From Seohaeicola_A nanhaiensis (GTDB lineage Bacteria > Pseudomonadota > Alphaproteobacteria > Rhodobacterales > Rhodobacteraceae), in contig NZ_JBHSGI010000024.1 in the NCBI RefSeq assembly GCF_042654245.1, positions 186,001 through 250,000 on the forward strand: 64,000 nucleotides of DNA. The letters run 5' to 3'. The notes beneath the pieces were generated by a model. That model searched no databases. It had not been told where the DNA came from and saw only the letters and a program-made list of their open reading frames with translations. Made by a program: the position numbers and the translations under genes. Each line of letters begins with the position of its first letter. Within the stretch, counting starts at the first letter, position 1. This document shows, in pieces, positions 54,554-62,486 of the stretch.

Positions 54554-55336
54554 ATGGTCAAGAAACCCAAATGGGTCATTGAGAAGGAACAGGCGCAGAA
54601 GGTTGCGGCGACTGAAACTGTCTGGCTCTTCGGCCTCCATGCGGTGCGGGATGCACTGCTGAACCCGCGTCGTGAAAAGCTGCGCCTGCTGGTGACGAAG
54701 AATGCGCTGGACAAATTGGCCGAGGCGGTCGCGGCAGCAGGAATGGAGCCCGAGATCGAGGAGGCCCGCCGTTTCAGCGCCCCCATCGACCCCGGCTCGG
54801 TCCACCAGGGCGCCGCGCTCGAGGTCAGGCCGCTCGACTGGGGCCGTCTGGAAGAGGTCTGCATCGGCGCCGCCACGCCCCGCGTGGTGCTGCTCGACCG
54901 GGTCACCGACCCGCATAACGTGGGGGCCATCCTGCGCACTGCCGAGGTCTTTGGCGCCAGCGCCGTGATCGGCACCCGCCACCATTCCGCGCCCGAGACC
55001 GGGGCGCTTGCCAAGGCCGCCAGCGGGGCACTCGAGCGCCAGCCCTACCTGCGCGTCAAGAACCTGGCCGAAACCATCGAGGAACTGCAGTCCTTCGGCT
55101 ATCTTGTGCTCGGTCTGGCTGGCGAGGCCACACAAAGCATCGAAACCGCGCTCGAAGGCCGCCGCGACCGCCCCGTCGCGCTGGTGCTCGGGGCCGAGGG
55201 GCCGGGCCTGCGCGAAAAGACCCGCGCGACGGTCGATGAACTCGTCCGGATCGACGCCGCAGGCGACTTCGGCTCGCTCAACGTCTCTAACGCCGCCGCC
55301 GTGGCGCTCTACGCTGCACGCGCCACAGGGGTGTGA
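54554..55336 (+). CDS. rlmB: 23S rRNA (guanosine-2'-O)-methyltransferase, RlmB family
   Basis: A 260-residue SPOUT (TrmH/SpoU) methyltransferase that methylates the ribose of a 23S rRNA guanosine (G2251 in E. coli). The N-terminal substrate-binding domain (LFGLHAVRDALLNP) is followed by the SPOUT knot motifs: DRVTDPHNVGAILRTAEVFG (motif 1, near residue 120), LVLGAEGPGLRE (motif 2, near 205) and SLNVSNAAAVALY (motif 3, near 240). ATG at 54554 follows GGAGG. It starts about 105 bases past the tRNA-Tyr gene, in the opposite direction. Confidence 0.93.
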   Translation: MVKKPKWVIEKEQAQKVAATETVWLFGLHAVRDALLNPRREKLRLLVTKNALDKLAEAVAAAGMEPEIEEARRFSAPIDPGSVHQGAALEVRPLDWGRLEEVCIGAATPRVVLLDRVTDPHNVGAILRTAEVFGASAVIGTRHHSAPETGALAKAASGALERQPYLRVKNLAETIEELQSFGYLVLGLAGEATQSIETALEGRRDRPVALVLGAEGPGLREKTRATVDELVRIDAAGDFGSLNVSNAAAVALYAARATGV

Positions 55337-55445
55337 GTCAAAGTCCACACGGCCGCGCGCAGCGGATCACATCGGCGTTTGTCGGCTTCCGGCAGAAGGA
55401 TCTGCACCCTATTCTGCTCTGCATTCACTGCCGCGGAGCCGCCCG

Positions 55446-55892
55446 ATGATCCTGCGCCACCCTCTGGCCCTTCTTGCTCTTGTCCTGCTGCTGCCTCTGG
55501 CGGCGCGGGCGGACGAGCCGATGATCTATGCCAGCAACGGCCAGGCGATCCAGGGCTATGACACGGTCGCCTATTTCACCGATGGCAAAGCGGTAAAGGG
55601 CGACCGGCGTTACAGCGTGATGTGGAAGGGCGCGATCTGGCTCTTCGCCAGCGCTCAAAATCGCGAACTCTTCGAAGCCAACCCCCGCGGATATGCGCCC
55701 CGCTATGGCGGCTACTGCGCCTATGGCATGGCGCGGGGCAGGGTGGTCGGCTCAACCCCGGAAACCTGGGCCATACGCGATGGCCGACTGTATCTTGTCA
55801 ACGGCAGCGCCATCGCCGCGCGCTGGCAGAAGGACGCCGAAGCCGAGATCGCGCTTGCCAATGCCAACTGGCCGGCCGCTCTTGCCCGTTGA
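55446..55892 (+). CDS. Secreted YHS-domain protein
   Basis: A 148-residue protein with a signal peptide (cleaved near ARADEP) and a YHS-type core: AIQGYDTVAYFTDGKAVKGD, then WKGAIWLFASAQNRELFEANP and YGGYCAYG. YHS proteins of this kind are periplasmic and often linked to metal or stress functions, but the exact role is unknown. ATG at 55446 is inside a longer open frame that reads antisense-like sequence of rlmB. It is followed by a strong terminator at 56011. Confidence 0.85.
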   Translation: MILRHPLALLALVLLLPLAARADEPMIYASNGQAIQGYDTVAYFTDGKAVKGDRRYSVMWKGAIWLFASAQNRELFEANPRGYAPRYGGYCAYGMARGRVVGSTPETWAIRDGRLYLVNGSAIAARWQKDAEAEIALANANWPAALAR

Positions 55893-56010
55893 TGCGGCGA
55901 ATCACAGTTTTGCGATCCGGCCTTTTCGTTTTCAAACCATCACCTAAATACATCACAGGCGCAGGCCGGAACGCCTGTTGCTCATATTACTGTCCCTCGT
56001 TCCGTACCTT

Positions 56011-56041
56011 GCGCCCCTGGTCTCATCCAGGGGCGCTTTTT
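56011..56041 (+). terminator. Intrinsic terminator after the YHS gene
   Basis: A perfect 10-bp stem, GCGCCCCTGG with CCAGGGGCGC and the loop TCTCAT, is followed by TTTTTCTTT. It is a strong intrinsic terminator 118 bases past the YHS stop and 30 bases before the next start. Confidence 0.92.
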
Positions 56042-56070
56042 CTTTCCTGACAGGCTGCTATGGTGAACTC

Positions 56071-56541
56071 ATGCCACAGTATTCCGACGACCTGCTGACC
56101 CGGACCCTCAAGCGCGCGCGGACCATCGCCGTGGTCGGTGTTTCGACCAATCCGGTGCGCCCCAGCTATTTCGTGGCGCGCTACCTGGGCCTCAAAGGCT
56201 ATCGCGTGATTCCGGTCAATCCGGTCAACGCCGGCGAGACTCTCTTCGGGCAGACCATCGTGGCCAGCCTCTCCGACATCACCGAGCCGGTCGATATGGT
56301 CGATATCTTCCGCCGCTCCGAAGCCGTGCCCGAGATCGTGGACGAGGCGCTGGCTGCCTTCCCGGACCTCCAGACGATCTGGATGCAGATCGGCGTCGAA
56401 CATGCCGAAGCGGCAGCCAGGGCCGAGGCACGGGGCGTTACAGTGATCCAGAACCGCTGCCCCAAGATCGAATATCAGCGTCTCTTTGGCGAACTCCGCA
56501 TGGGCGGCTTCGCCACCGGCGTGGTTTCGTCCAAACTCTAG
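56071..56541 (+). CDS. CoA-binding domain protein (YccU/YneT-like)
   Basis: A 156-residue Rossmann-fold CoA-binding protein: the TIAVVGVSTNPVRPSYFVARYL motif near residue 20, YRVIPVNPVN near 45, and the C-terminal NRCPKIEYQRL. The family is widespread in bacteria, is thought to bind CoA, and has no proven pathway. ATG at 56071 follows the terminator of the upstream gene, so it has its own promoter or is read through. It overlaps the hisE end by four bases on the opposite strand. Confidence 0.88.
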   Translation: MPQYSDDLLTRTLKRARTIAVVGVSTNPVRPSYFVARYLGLKGYRVIPVNPVNAGETLFGQTIVASLSDITEPVDMVDIFRRSEAVPEIVDEALAAFPDLQTIWMQIGVEHAEAAARAEARGVTVIQNRCPKIEYQRLFGELRMGGFATGVVSSKL

Positions 56542-56855
56542 GCGCCCGGGCGCCCCGCCTTCTCGGCGATGCCTGAAGTGCCCTCGCGTCGCTCCAGCTC
56601 GGCCAGCACGTCGTGCAGCGAAACATCGCGCGCCGCCAGCATTACAAGGAGGTGGTAAAGCACGTCCGCCGCCTCGGCGGTCAGCTTCTCCCGGTCGCCT
56701 TTCACCGTCTCGATGATCGCCTCGACCGCTTCCTCACCGAACTTCTCGGCGCATTTCTCCGGGCCTTTCGACAGCAGCTTGGCGGTCCAGCTCTCGCTTG
56801 GATCCGCCCCGCGACGCGCCGCGATGGTGGCGGCCAGCCGCTCCAGCGCACTCAT
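56538..56855 (-). CDS. hisE: Phosphoribosyl-ATP pyrophosphatase
   Basis: HisE removes pyrophosphate from PR-ATP, the second step of histidine synthesis. The 105-residue all-helical protein has the MazG-like metal motif: KCAEKFGEEAVEAIIE near residue 35 and EAADVLYHLLVML near residue 62. Its ATG overlaps the hisF stop by four bases. It is the last gene of the his group on this strand. The HisI domain is not fused here. Confidence 0.93.
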   Translation of the reverse strand: MSALERLAATIAARRGADPSESWTAKLLSKGPEKCAEKFGEEAVEAIIETVKGDREKLTAEAADVLYHLLVMLAARDVSLHDVLAELERREGTSGIAEKAGRPGA

Positions 56856-57613
56856 GTCAGCCTCATCGGAATGCCTGCCGCAGCCATATGGGCCTTGGCC
56901 TCCCCGATGGTGAAATCGCCGAAATGGAAAATCGAGGCGGCCAGGACCGCGCTGGCATGACCCTCCAGCACCCCATCGACCAGATGGTCAAGCGTGCCGA
57001 CCCCGCCCGAGGCAATCACCGGGACATGCACGGCATCGGCAATCGCCCGCGTCAGGGGCAGATTGAACCCGGCACGGGTGCCGTCCCGGTCCATCGAGGT
57101 CAGCAGGATCTCCCCAGCGCCCTGGTCCACCACCGTCCGCGCGAAATCCACCGCGTCGATGCCGGTCGGCTTGCGTCCGCCATGGGTGAAGATTTCCCAT
57201 TTGCCCGGCGACACGGTCTTGGCGTCGATCGCCACCACGATGCATTGGCTGCCGAAACGATCCGCCGCCTCGGCCACCACTTCAGGTCGCGCCACGGCCG
57301 CCGAATTGAAACTCACCTTGTCCGCCCCGGCCAGCAGAAGGTCTCGCACATCCTCGACCGTGCGAACGCCCCCGCCCACGGTCAGCGGGATATAGCACTG
57401 CTCGGCAGTTCGCGTGACCAGATCGAACATCGTCCCCCGGTTCTCGTGCGTCGCGTGGATGTCGAGGAAGCACAGCTCGTCCGCCCCCGCCGCATCATAG
57501 GCGCGCGCGGCTTCCACCGGGTCGCCGGCATCGCGCAGGTCGACGAAATTGACGCCCTTGACGACACGGCCGTCGGCGACATCGAGGCAGGTAATGATCC
57601 GGGTCTTCAGCAT
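56852..57613 (-). CDS. hisF: Imidazole glycerol phosphate synthase, cyclase subunit
   Basis: HisF is the (beta-alpha)8 barrel that, with HisH, forms imidazole glycerol phosphate and AICAR. The 253-residue product has the N-terminal RIITCLDVADGRVVKGVNF with catalytic Asp, the phosphate motif GGGVRTVEDVRDLLLAGADKVS near residue 82 and the second Asp in LLTSMDRDGTRAGF near residue 175, and VIASGGVGTLDHLV near 202. The longer open frame upstream (to 58000) is antisense to the THUMP methyltransferase gene; ATG at 57613 is the true start. Confidence 0.96.
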   Translation of the reverse strand: MLKTRIITCLDVADGRVVKGVNFVDLRDAGDPVEAARAYDAAGADELCFLDIHATHENRGTMFDLVTRTAEQCYIPLTVGGGVRTVEDVRDLLLAGADKVSFNSAAVARPEVVAEAADRFGSQCIVVAIDAKTVSPGKWEIFTHGGRKPTGIDAVDFARTVVDQGAGEILLTSMDRDGTRAGFNLPLTRAIADAVHVPVIASGGVGTLDHLVDGVLEGHASAVLAASIFHFGDFTIGEAKAHMAAAGIPMRLT

Positions 57614-57686
57614 GTCCCGCTTATGGCGCGGATCTCGGGCTTGGGAAAGGGGTCGCGCGCATACGAAGGGCAGGGTATGAGGCGCG

Positions 57687-58796
57687 ATGGACAGTGATTT
57701 CGAGATATTCCTCGTCGCCCCGCCCGGACTTGAACCACACCTCGCCGCCGAGGCGCGCGCGGCGGGTTTCGACGGCGTGACAGAACAGGCGGGCGGCGTC
57801 GCCCTGCGCGGCGGCTGGGCAGAGGCGATGCGTGCCAATCTCGACCTGCGCGGCGCGGTCCGCGTGCTGGTGCGCTTCGCCAGCTTCCGCGCGATGCACC
57901 TCGCCCAGCTCGACAAGCGCGCGCGCAAGGTCGATTGGTCGGCAATCCTGCGCCCCGATGTGCCGGTCAAGGTAGAGGCGGTCTGCCGCGCCTCGCGCAT
58001 CTATCACCACAAGGCCGCCGCCCAGCGGATCGCCCGCGCGATCACCGAAACGCTCGGGGCACCACTCGCAGAGGATGCATCGGTGCGTATCCTCGCCCGC
58101 ATCGACGATGACCTCTGCACACTCTCCATCGACACCACCGGCGACCCGCTGCACAAACGAGGACACAAGGAGTTCGTTGGCAAGGCGCCCCTGCGCGAGA
58201 ATATGGCGGCGATGTTTCTCGCGGAATGCGGCTTCGACGGCTCGCAGCCCGTGGTCGACCCCATGTGCGGCTCCGGCACCTTCGTGCTCGAAGCGGCCGA
58301 AATCGCGGCCGGTCTGCAACCCGGCCGCAGTCGCACCTTCGCCTTCGAGCAACTCGCCCTCTTCGATCCCGCCGCCCTGGCCGCGCTCCGCCGTCCCGCG
58401 CCCGATCGAACGCCCGAGCCGCGCTTTCTCGGCTTTGATCGTGATCAGGGCGCGATCCGCGGCGCCGCGGCCAATGCTGCCCGCGCCGGCCTCTCCGCTT
58501 GGTGCCGCTTTGCCTGCCAGCCGCTCAGCGCGCTCGAACGCCCCGATGGCCCGCCGGGCCTGGTCATGATCAACCCGCCCTACGGCGCCCGGATCGGCGA
58601 GAGGAAACAGCTCTTCGGCCTCTACGGCGCGCTCGGCACCGTTTTGAAAGAGCGATTCCGTGGCTGGCGCGTCGGCATCGTCACTTCCGACGCGGGGTTG
58701 GCCAAGGCGACCGCGCTGCCCTTTCTGGAACCCGGCCCGCAGGTCGCCCACGGCGGCCTCAAGGTCCAGCTCTGGCGCACCGCGCCCTTGCCCTAA
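57687..58796 (+). CDS. THUMP-domain class I rRNA methyltransferase (RlmL N-terminal-like)
   Basis: A 369-residue SAM-dependent RNA methyltransferase of the YcbY/RlmL family, of which only the N6/N2-guanine type module is present. An N-terminal THUMP region (about residues 40-160) is followed by SAM motif PVVDPMCGSGTFVLEAAEIA near residue 195 and the catalytic NPPYG near residue 295. The gene sits on the plus strand between hisF and hisA, which are on the minus strand, so it is an insertion in the his cluster layout. The exact target base is not known. Confidence 0.87.
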   Translation: MDSDFEIFLVAPPGLEPHLAAEARAAGFDGVTEQAGGVALRGGWAEAMRANLDLRGAVRVLVRFASFRAMHLAQLDKRARKVDWSAILRPDVPVKVEAVCRASRIYHHKAAAQRIARAITETLGAPLAEDASVRILARIDDDLCTLSIDTTGDPLHKRGHKEFVGKAPLRENMAAMFLAECGFDGSQPVVDPMCGSGTFVLEAAEIAAGLQPGRSRTFAFEQLALFDPAALAALRRPAPDRTPEPRFLGFDRDQGAIRGAAANAARAGLSAWCRFACQPLSALERPDGPPGLVMINPPYGARIGERKQLFGLYGALGTVLKERFRGWRVGIVTSDAGLAKATALPFLEPGPQVAHGGLKVQLWRTAPLP

Positions 58797-58834
58797 ACCC
58801 TGTACGCGCCGGTTCCAGGCGCGAAGCCGCCCGG

Positions 58835-59551
58835 TCAGCCCAGAAGTTTCAGGGCGTCCGCCAGATCGATCGCACCATCATACAGCGCCCGCCCCGAGAT
58901 CGCCCCGGCGATTACCCCGGTCGCCTTCAGCGCGACGAGGTCCTCCATCCGGCTCACCCCGCCCGAGGCGATCACCGGAATTGTGACCGCGCGCGCCAGC
59001 GCCTCGGTCGCCGCGATGTTCGGCCCCTGCATCGCCCCGTCCCGGTCGATGTCCGTATAGATGATCGCCGCTACTCCGGCGTCCTCGAAACTGCGGGCGA
59101 GGTCGGTCGCCATCACCTCGGTTTCCTCCGCCCAGCCCCGCGTCGCGACGCGTCCCTTTCGGGCGTCGATCCCCACCGCGACCTGTCCCGGGAACGCCCG
59201 GGCCGCCTCGCGCACAAGGTCCGGATTCTCCACGGCGACCGTGCCCAGGATCACCCGGGCCAGCCCGCGCCCAAGCCAGTTCTCGATGGTGGCCATGTCG
59301 CGGATGCCGCCGCCCAGCTGGCAGGGCACCTCGACCGCCGCCAGAATCGCCTCGACCGCCGCCGCGTTCACCGGCGCGCCGGCAAAGGCGCCGTTCAGGT
59401 CCACCAGGTGGATCCAGCCGCAGCCCGCCGCCGCAAAGGCGCGGGCCTGCGCCGCCGGGTCGTCGTTGAAGACCGTCGCCTTCTCCATCTCGCCGCGCAG
59501 CAGGCGCACGGCCTGGCCGTCCTTGAGGTCGATGGCGGGATAGAGGATCAT
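58835..59551 (-). CDS. hisA: Phosphoribosyl-formimino-AICAR ribotide isomerase
   Basis: HisA catalyses the Amadori isomerisation of ProFAR in histidine synthesis. The 238-residue (beta-alpha)8 barrel has the N-terminal catalytic Asp in YPAIDLKDGQAVRLLRG, GGGIRDMATIENWLGRGLARVI near residue 80 and the second Asp in IYTDIDRDGAMQG near residue 170, with VIASGGVSRMEDLV near 195. ATG at 59551 gives the canonical MILYPAIDLKDG start. It lies opposite to the DUF2147 gene and is separate from hisH by that gene. Confidence 0.95.
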   Translation of the reverse strand: MILYPAIDLKDGQAVRLLRGEMEKATVFNDDPAAQARAFAAAGCGWIHLVDLNGAFAGAPVNAAAVEAILAAVEVPCQLGGGIRDMATIENWLGRGLARVILGTVAVENPDLVREAARAFPGQVAVGIDARKGRVATRGWAEETEVMATDLARSFEDAGVAAIIYTDIDRDGAMQGPNIAATEALARAVTIPVIASGGVSRMEDLVALKATGVIAGAISGRALYDGAIDLADALKLLG

Positions 59552-59685
59552 CGGCAGGTCCTTTCGCAGTCGGATCGGCGCGATATGGCACAGCCCTGCG
59601 CAGGATTGCAACGCGCCCCGACGTCGCCCTTGTCCGACTCGATACTGCCTGCGACACTTGCGCCGAACCGGAAAAGAGGTCCCAA

Positions 59686-60075
59686 ATGAAATACCTTCTT
59701 CTCGGCGTTCTCGCCTCCTTGACCTTGGCCGGCGCCGCCCTGGCCCAGGATCCGATCTTCGGCACCTGGAAGACCGAGCCGGATGACGGCAAATACTCCT
59801 ACATCGAAATGAAGCAATGCGGCGCGGTGATCTGCGGCGTCGCGGTCAAAAGCTTCAACGAGTCGGGTGAATACGCCAGCCCGGTGCTGGGCAAGCAGAT
59901 CGTGCGCAACATGAAAAACGACGGCGACGGTCAGTATTCCGGCGAGGCCTGGCGCCCCTCGAACGACAAGGTTTACGTCGGCAAGGCCACTCTCAACGGC
60001 GACACGCTTCGGATGAAGGGCTGCGTGTTAGGTGGGCTGATCTGCTTTGGTCAGAACTGGACGCGGGTCAACTGA
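59686..60075 (+). CDS. DUF2147 secreted protein
   Basis: A 129-residue protein with a signal peptide ending at ALAQDP and the DUF2147 pattern: IFGTWKTEPDDGKYSYIEMKQCG near residue 25, VGKATLNGDTLRMKGCVLGGLICFGQNWTR at the C-terminus (split in text, residues 98-128), with conserved Trp and Cys residues. It is predicted to be periplasmic; its function is unknown. It lies on the plus strand between hisA and hisH, dividing the his cluster, and ends ten bases before the hisH stop. Confidence 0.85.
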   Translation: MKYLLLGVLASLTLAGAALAQDPIFGTWKTEPDDGKYSYIEMKQCGAVICGVAVKSFNESGEYASPVLGKQIVRNMKNDGDGQYSGEAWRPSNDKVYVGKATLNGDTLRMKGCVLGGLICFGQNWTRVN

Positions 60076-60084
60076 CCAGCGCCT

Positions 60085-60720
60085 TCAAGGCCGCCACCGC
60101 AGGAAATTGGCGATCAGCCGCAGGCCCACCGCCTGACTTTTCTCGGGGTGGAACTGAAACCCGATCATGGTGTCGCGCCCGACGATGGCGGTGACCTCTC
60201 CGCCATAGCCGACATGGGCGATCCGCTGGGTCGGGTCGCTCATCCGCATCTGGTAGGAGTGCACGAAATAGGCGTGATCTCCGGTCGAAACGCCCTCCAT
60301 CACCGGATGCGCCCTGTCGATCACCAGATCGTTCCACCCCATATGCGGCACCTTCAGCGCGGGATCGTCCGTTACGATCCGCTCGACCTCGCCGTCGATC
60401 CAGCCCAGACCTTCGACCGTCTGGTATTCGTGCCCGCGCTGCGCCATCAGCTGCATCCCGACGCAGATGCCCAGAAACGGGCGCCCGCGCCGTTCGACCG
60501 CCTCGACCATCGCCTCGAAACAGCCCGAGCGCCGCAACGCCGCCGAACAGGCCGGAAAGGCGCCGTCGCCCGGCAGCACGATGCGGTCGGCGCGCGCCAC
60601 GTCCTCGGCCCGGTCGGTGACCAGTATCTGTCCCGCGCCGGCCTCGGCCGCCATCCGCTGAAACGCCTTCTCGGCGGAGTGCAGGTTGCCGCTCTCGTAG
60701 TCGATGATGACGGTCAGCAT
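60085..60720 (-). CDS. hisH: Imidazole glycerol phosphate synthase, glutaminase subunit
   Basis: HisH hydrolyses glutamine and channels ammonia to HisF. The 211-residue class I glutamine amidotransferase has the nucleophile Cys in FLGICVGMQLM near residue 87 and the His-Glu pair in GFQFHPEKSQ near residue 193. IDYESGNLHSAEKAF is the family N-terminus. It lies 70 bases after hisB on the same strand. Confidence 0.95.
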   Translation of the reverse strand: MLTVIIDYESGNLHSAEKAFQRMAAEAGAGQILVTDRAEDVARADRIVLPGDGAFPACSAALRRSGCFEAMVEAVERRGRPFLGICVGMQLMAQRGHEYQTVEGLGWIDGEVERIVTDDPALKVPHMGWNDLVIDRAHPVMEGVSTGDHAYFVHSYQMRMSDPTQRIAHVGYGGEVTAIVGRDTMIGFQFHPEKSQAVGLRLIANFLRWRP

Positions 60721-60790
60721 GGGGCGTGCCTTTCGCAGTTCGGCCGAGGATTAGGCGAGATCGCCGCCGGTGCCAAGCCGGCGGTCGCCC

Positions 60791-61378
60791 TCAGAGCATA
60801 CCCTTGGTCGATGGCACCGCATCGGCCTTGCGCGGGTCGGTCTCGACCGCTTGGCGCAGCGCCCGCGCCACTGCCTTGAAGGCCGCCTCGGCGATATGGT
60901 GGCTGTTGATCCCGTGGACACGGTCCAGATGCAGGGTGATCCCGCCATGGGTGCTGAGGGCCTGAAAGAACTCGCGCACAAGCTCGGTGTCGAAACTGCC
61001 GATCTTCGCCGTCGGCATGTCCACGTTCCACACGAGGAACGGCCGTCCCGACAGATCCAGCCCGCAGACAACCTGCGCGTCGTCCATCACTAGCCGGCAC
61101 TCGCCATAGCGCCGGATACCCCGCTTGTCGCCAAGCGCCTGCGCCAGCGCCTGACCCAGCGCGATACCGGTATCCTCGACCGTATGATGGTCGTCGATGT
61201 GCAAATCCCCCGTGGCCCGCACGGTCATGTCAATCAGCGCATGCCGCGCCAGCTGGTCCAACATGTGATCAAAGAACCCGACCCCGGTCTTGTTGTCATA
61301 GACCCCGGTTCCGTCGAGATTGATCTCGACCGAGATATCGGTCTCGGCGGTCTTCCGCGTGATCGTGGCCTTGCGCAT
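60791..61378 (-). CDS. hisB: Imidazoleglycerol-phosphate dehydratase
   Basis: HisB dehydrates imidazole glycerol phosphate in histidine synthesis, with two manganese ions per site. The 195-residue product has the duplicated metal-binding motifs IDDHHTVEDTGIALGQAL near residue 65 and INSHHIAEAAFKAVARAL near residue 162, and the N-terminal LDGTGVYDNKTGVGFFDHML. It is the first gene of the visible his group. The plant/bacterial monofunctional form is seen, without the HisB phosphatase domain of enterobacteria. Confidence 0.96.
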   Translation of the reverse strand: MRKATITRKTAETDISVEINLDGTGVYDNKTGVGFFDHMLDQLARHALIDMTVRATGDLHIDDHHTVEDTGIALGQALAQALGDKRGIRRYGECRLVMDDAQVVCGLDLSGRPFLVWNVDMPTAKIGSFDTELVREFFQALSTHGGITLHLDRVHGINSHHIAEAAFKAVARALRQAVETDPRKADAVPSTKGML

Positions 61379-61589
61379 TGGTCATTCCCTCATGGTCGCG
61401 CGGCCTTATAGGCGGCGGCGGTGTCCATTCCAAGGCAGCGCGCGGGGATTTCCCTCGGATGTGGCGGTGTTACTAGGGGAAGGAGGCGGCGCGGAAGACG
61501 CGCAATGCAAGCTTGGCGCGATGACCTGAGGCTCAGGGGAAGAGGATTTTGCCCTGTTCTCCATCCTGTCATCAGGTTACTGGCACCTC

Positions 61590-61931
61590 ATGACCGATAC
61601 ATTGCCGCCATGTCCCGAATGTTCCTCGACCTACGTCTACCAGGTCGATGCTCTGCTGAATTGCCCCGAATGCGGACACGAGTGGGTGCCCGAAGAGCCG
61701 GGCAAAGGAGCTCCAGAGGTGCGTGACAGCGTCGGGAATGTCCTCACAGACGGCGACACCGTCACGGTGATCAAGGACCTCAAGGTTCAGGGGTCTTCCT
61801 CGGTGGTCAAGGTCGGGACCAAGGTTCGCAACATTCGGCTGGTCGACGGCGATCACGACATCGATTGCAAGATCCCGGGCATTGGGCAGATGGGCCTGAA
61901 ATCTCAATTCGTGAAGAAAGTGTCTGGATAG
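61590..61931 (+). CDS. PhnA/YjdM-type zinc-ribbon protein
   Basis: A 113-residue protein with an N-terminal zinc ribbon (CPEC at residues 8-11 and CPEC at 25-28) followed by the PhnA C-terminal SH3-like domain: VTVIKDLKVQGSSSVVKVGTKV and KIPGIGQMGLKSQFVKKV. Although named after alkylphosphonate use in E. coli, the family is now thought not to degrade phosphonates; its role is unclear. It is divergent from hisB with 210 bases between starts, a region with no other gene. Confidence 0.92.
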   Translation: MTDTLPPCPECSSTYVYQVDALLNCPECGHEWVPEEPGKGAPEVRDSVGNVLTDGDTVTVIKDLKVQGSSSVVKVGTKVRNIRLVDGDHDIDCKIPGIGQMGLKSQFVKKVSG

Positions 61932-62071
61932 ACCGCCGGCCACGGCCGCCCCGGCCGGACGTCAACTCCGGATCTCACCAACACCCGCCCGCCGTTCAAT
62001 CCGCCGCAGGGGGATTGCATGGACCCCGTTGCCATGCCAGCTTGGCGTCGACCAAGCGAGGCCCCAAAGAC

Positions 62072-62311
62072 ATGAGCACCTGCGTCTTCATCCAGATCCG
62101 TTGCAAGCCCGGCACCACCTATAAGGTGGCCGAAGACATCGCGCTGCGCGAAATCCACTCGGAACTTTATTCCACATCCGGCGACTATGATCTGTTGATG
62201 AAACTCTACATCCCCGCCGACGCCGATGTGGGGAAATACATCAACGATCATCTGCTCGACATTCCGGGCATCGAGCGGTCGCTGACGACCATGACCTTCA
62301 AGGTGTTCTGA
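62072..62311 (+). CDS. Stand-alone Lrp/AsnC ligand-binding (RAM) domain protein
   Basis: A 79-residue protein equal to the C-terminal RAM/AsnC_trans_reg domain of Lrp regulators: TCVFIQIRCKPGTTYKVAEDI, then YSTSGDYDLLMKLYIP and IPGIERSLTTMTFKVF. There is no DNA-binding helix-turn-helix, so it probably acts as an amino-acid-binding oligomer or partner of full Lrp proteins. ATG at 62072; the frame is open upstream but with no better start. Confidence 0.85.
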   Translation: MSTCVFIQIRCKPGTTYKVAEDIALREIHSELYSTSGDYDLLMKLYIPADADVGKYINDHLLDIPGIERSLTTMTFKVF

Positions 62312-62334
62312 CCTCCGCCGACGGGTCTGGTATC

Positions 62335-62347
62335 TGCACTTGCATAC
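62335..62347. promoter_or_regulatory. First copy of TGCA-N2-TGCATA motif (candidate MarR operator)
   Basis: TGCACTTGCATAC is nearly repeated at 62432-62444 (TGCATCTGCATAT); both lie in the 175-base gap before the cyclase gene. TGCA-N2-TGCA is palindromic, and MarR regulators of aromatic-acid genes often bind TGCAT-containing palindromes. The MarR gene downstream is the natural candidate. Confidence 0.4.
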
Positions 62348-62431
62348 AGTGATTGCTGGGTCGGGGGGCTCTCGATCTCTCATTCCGTTCGATGCGTGTT
62401 AAGCTTCGCGAACCGCGCGCAAGAAGTTATT

Positions 62432-62444
62432 TGCATCTGCATAT
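62432..62444. promoter_or_regulatory. Second copy of TGCA-N2-TGCATA motif (candidate MarR operator)
   Basis: TGCATCTGCATAT lies in an AT-rich stretch 43 bases before the cyclase start, about where a -10/-35 region would be. A regulator bound here would block transcription. See the matching copy at 62335-62347. Confidence 0.4.
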
Positions 62445-62486
62445 AAATTCGCTAGGTTTCCTGCGTCACCACAGGGAGAATCCGCG

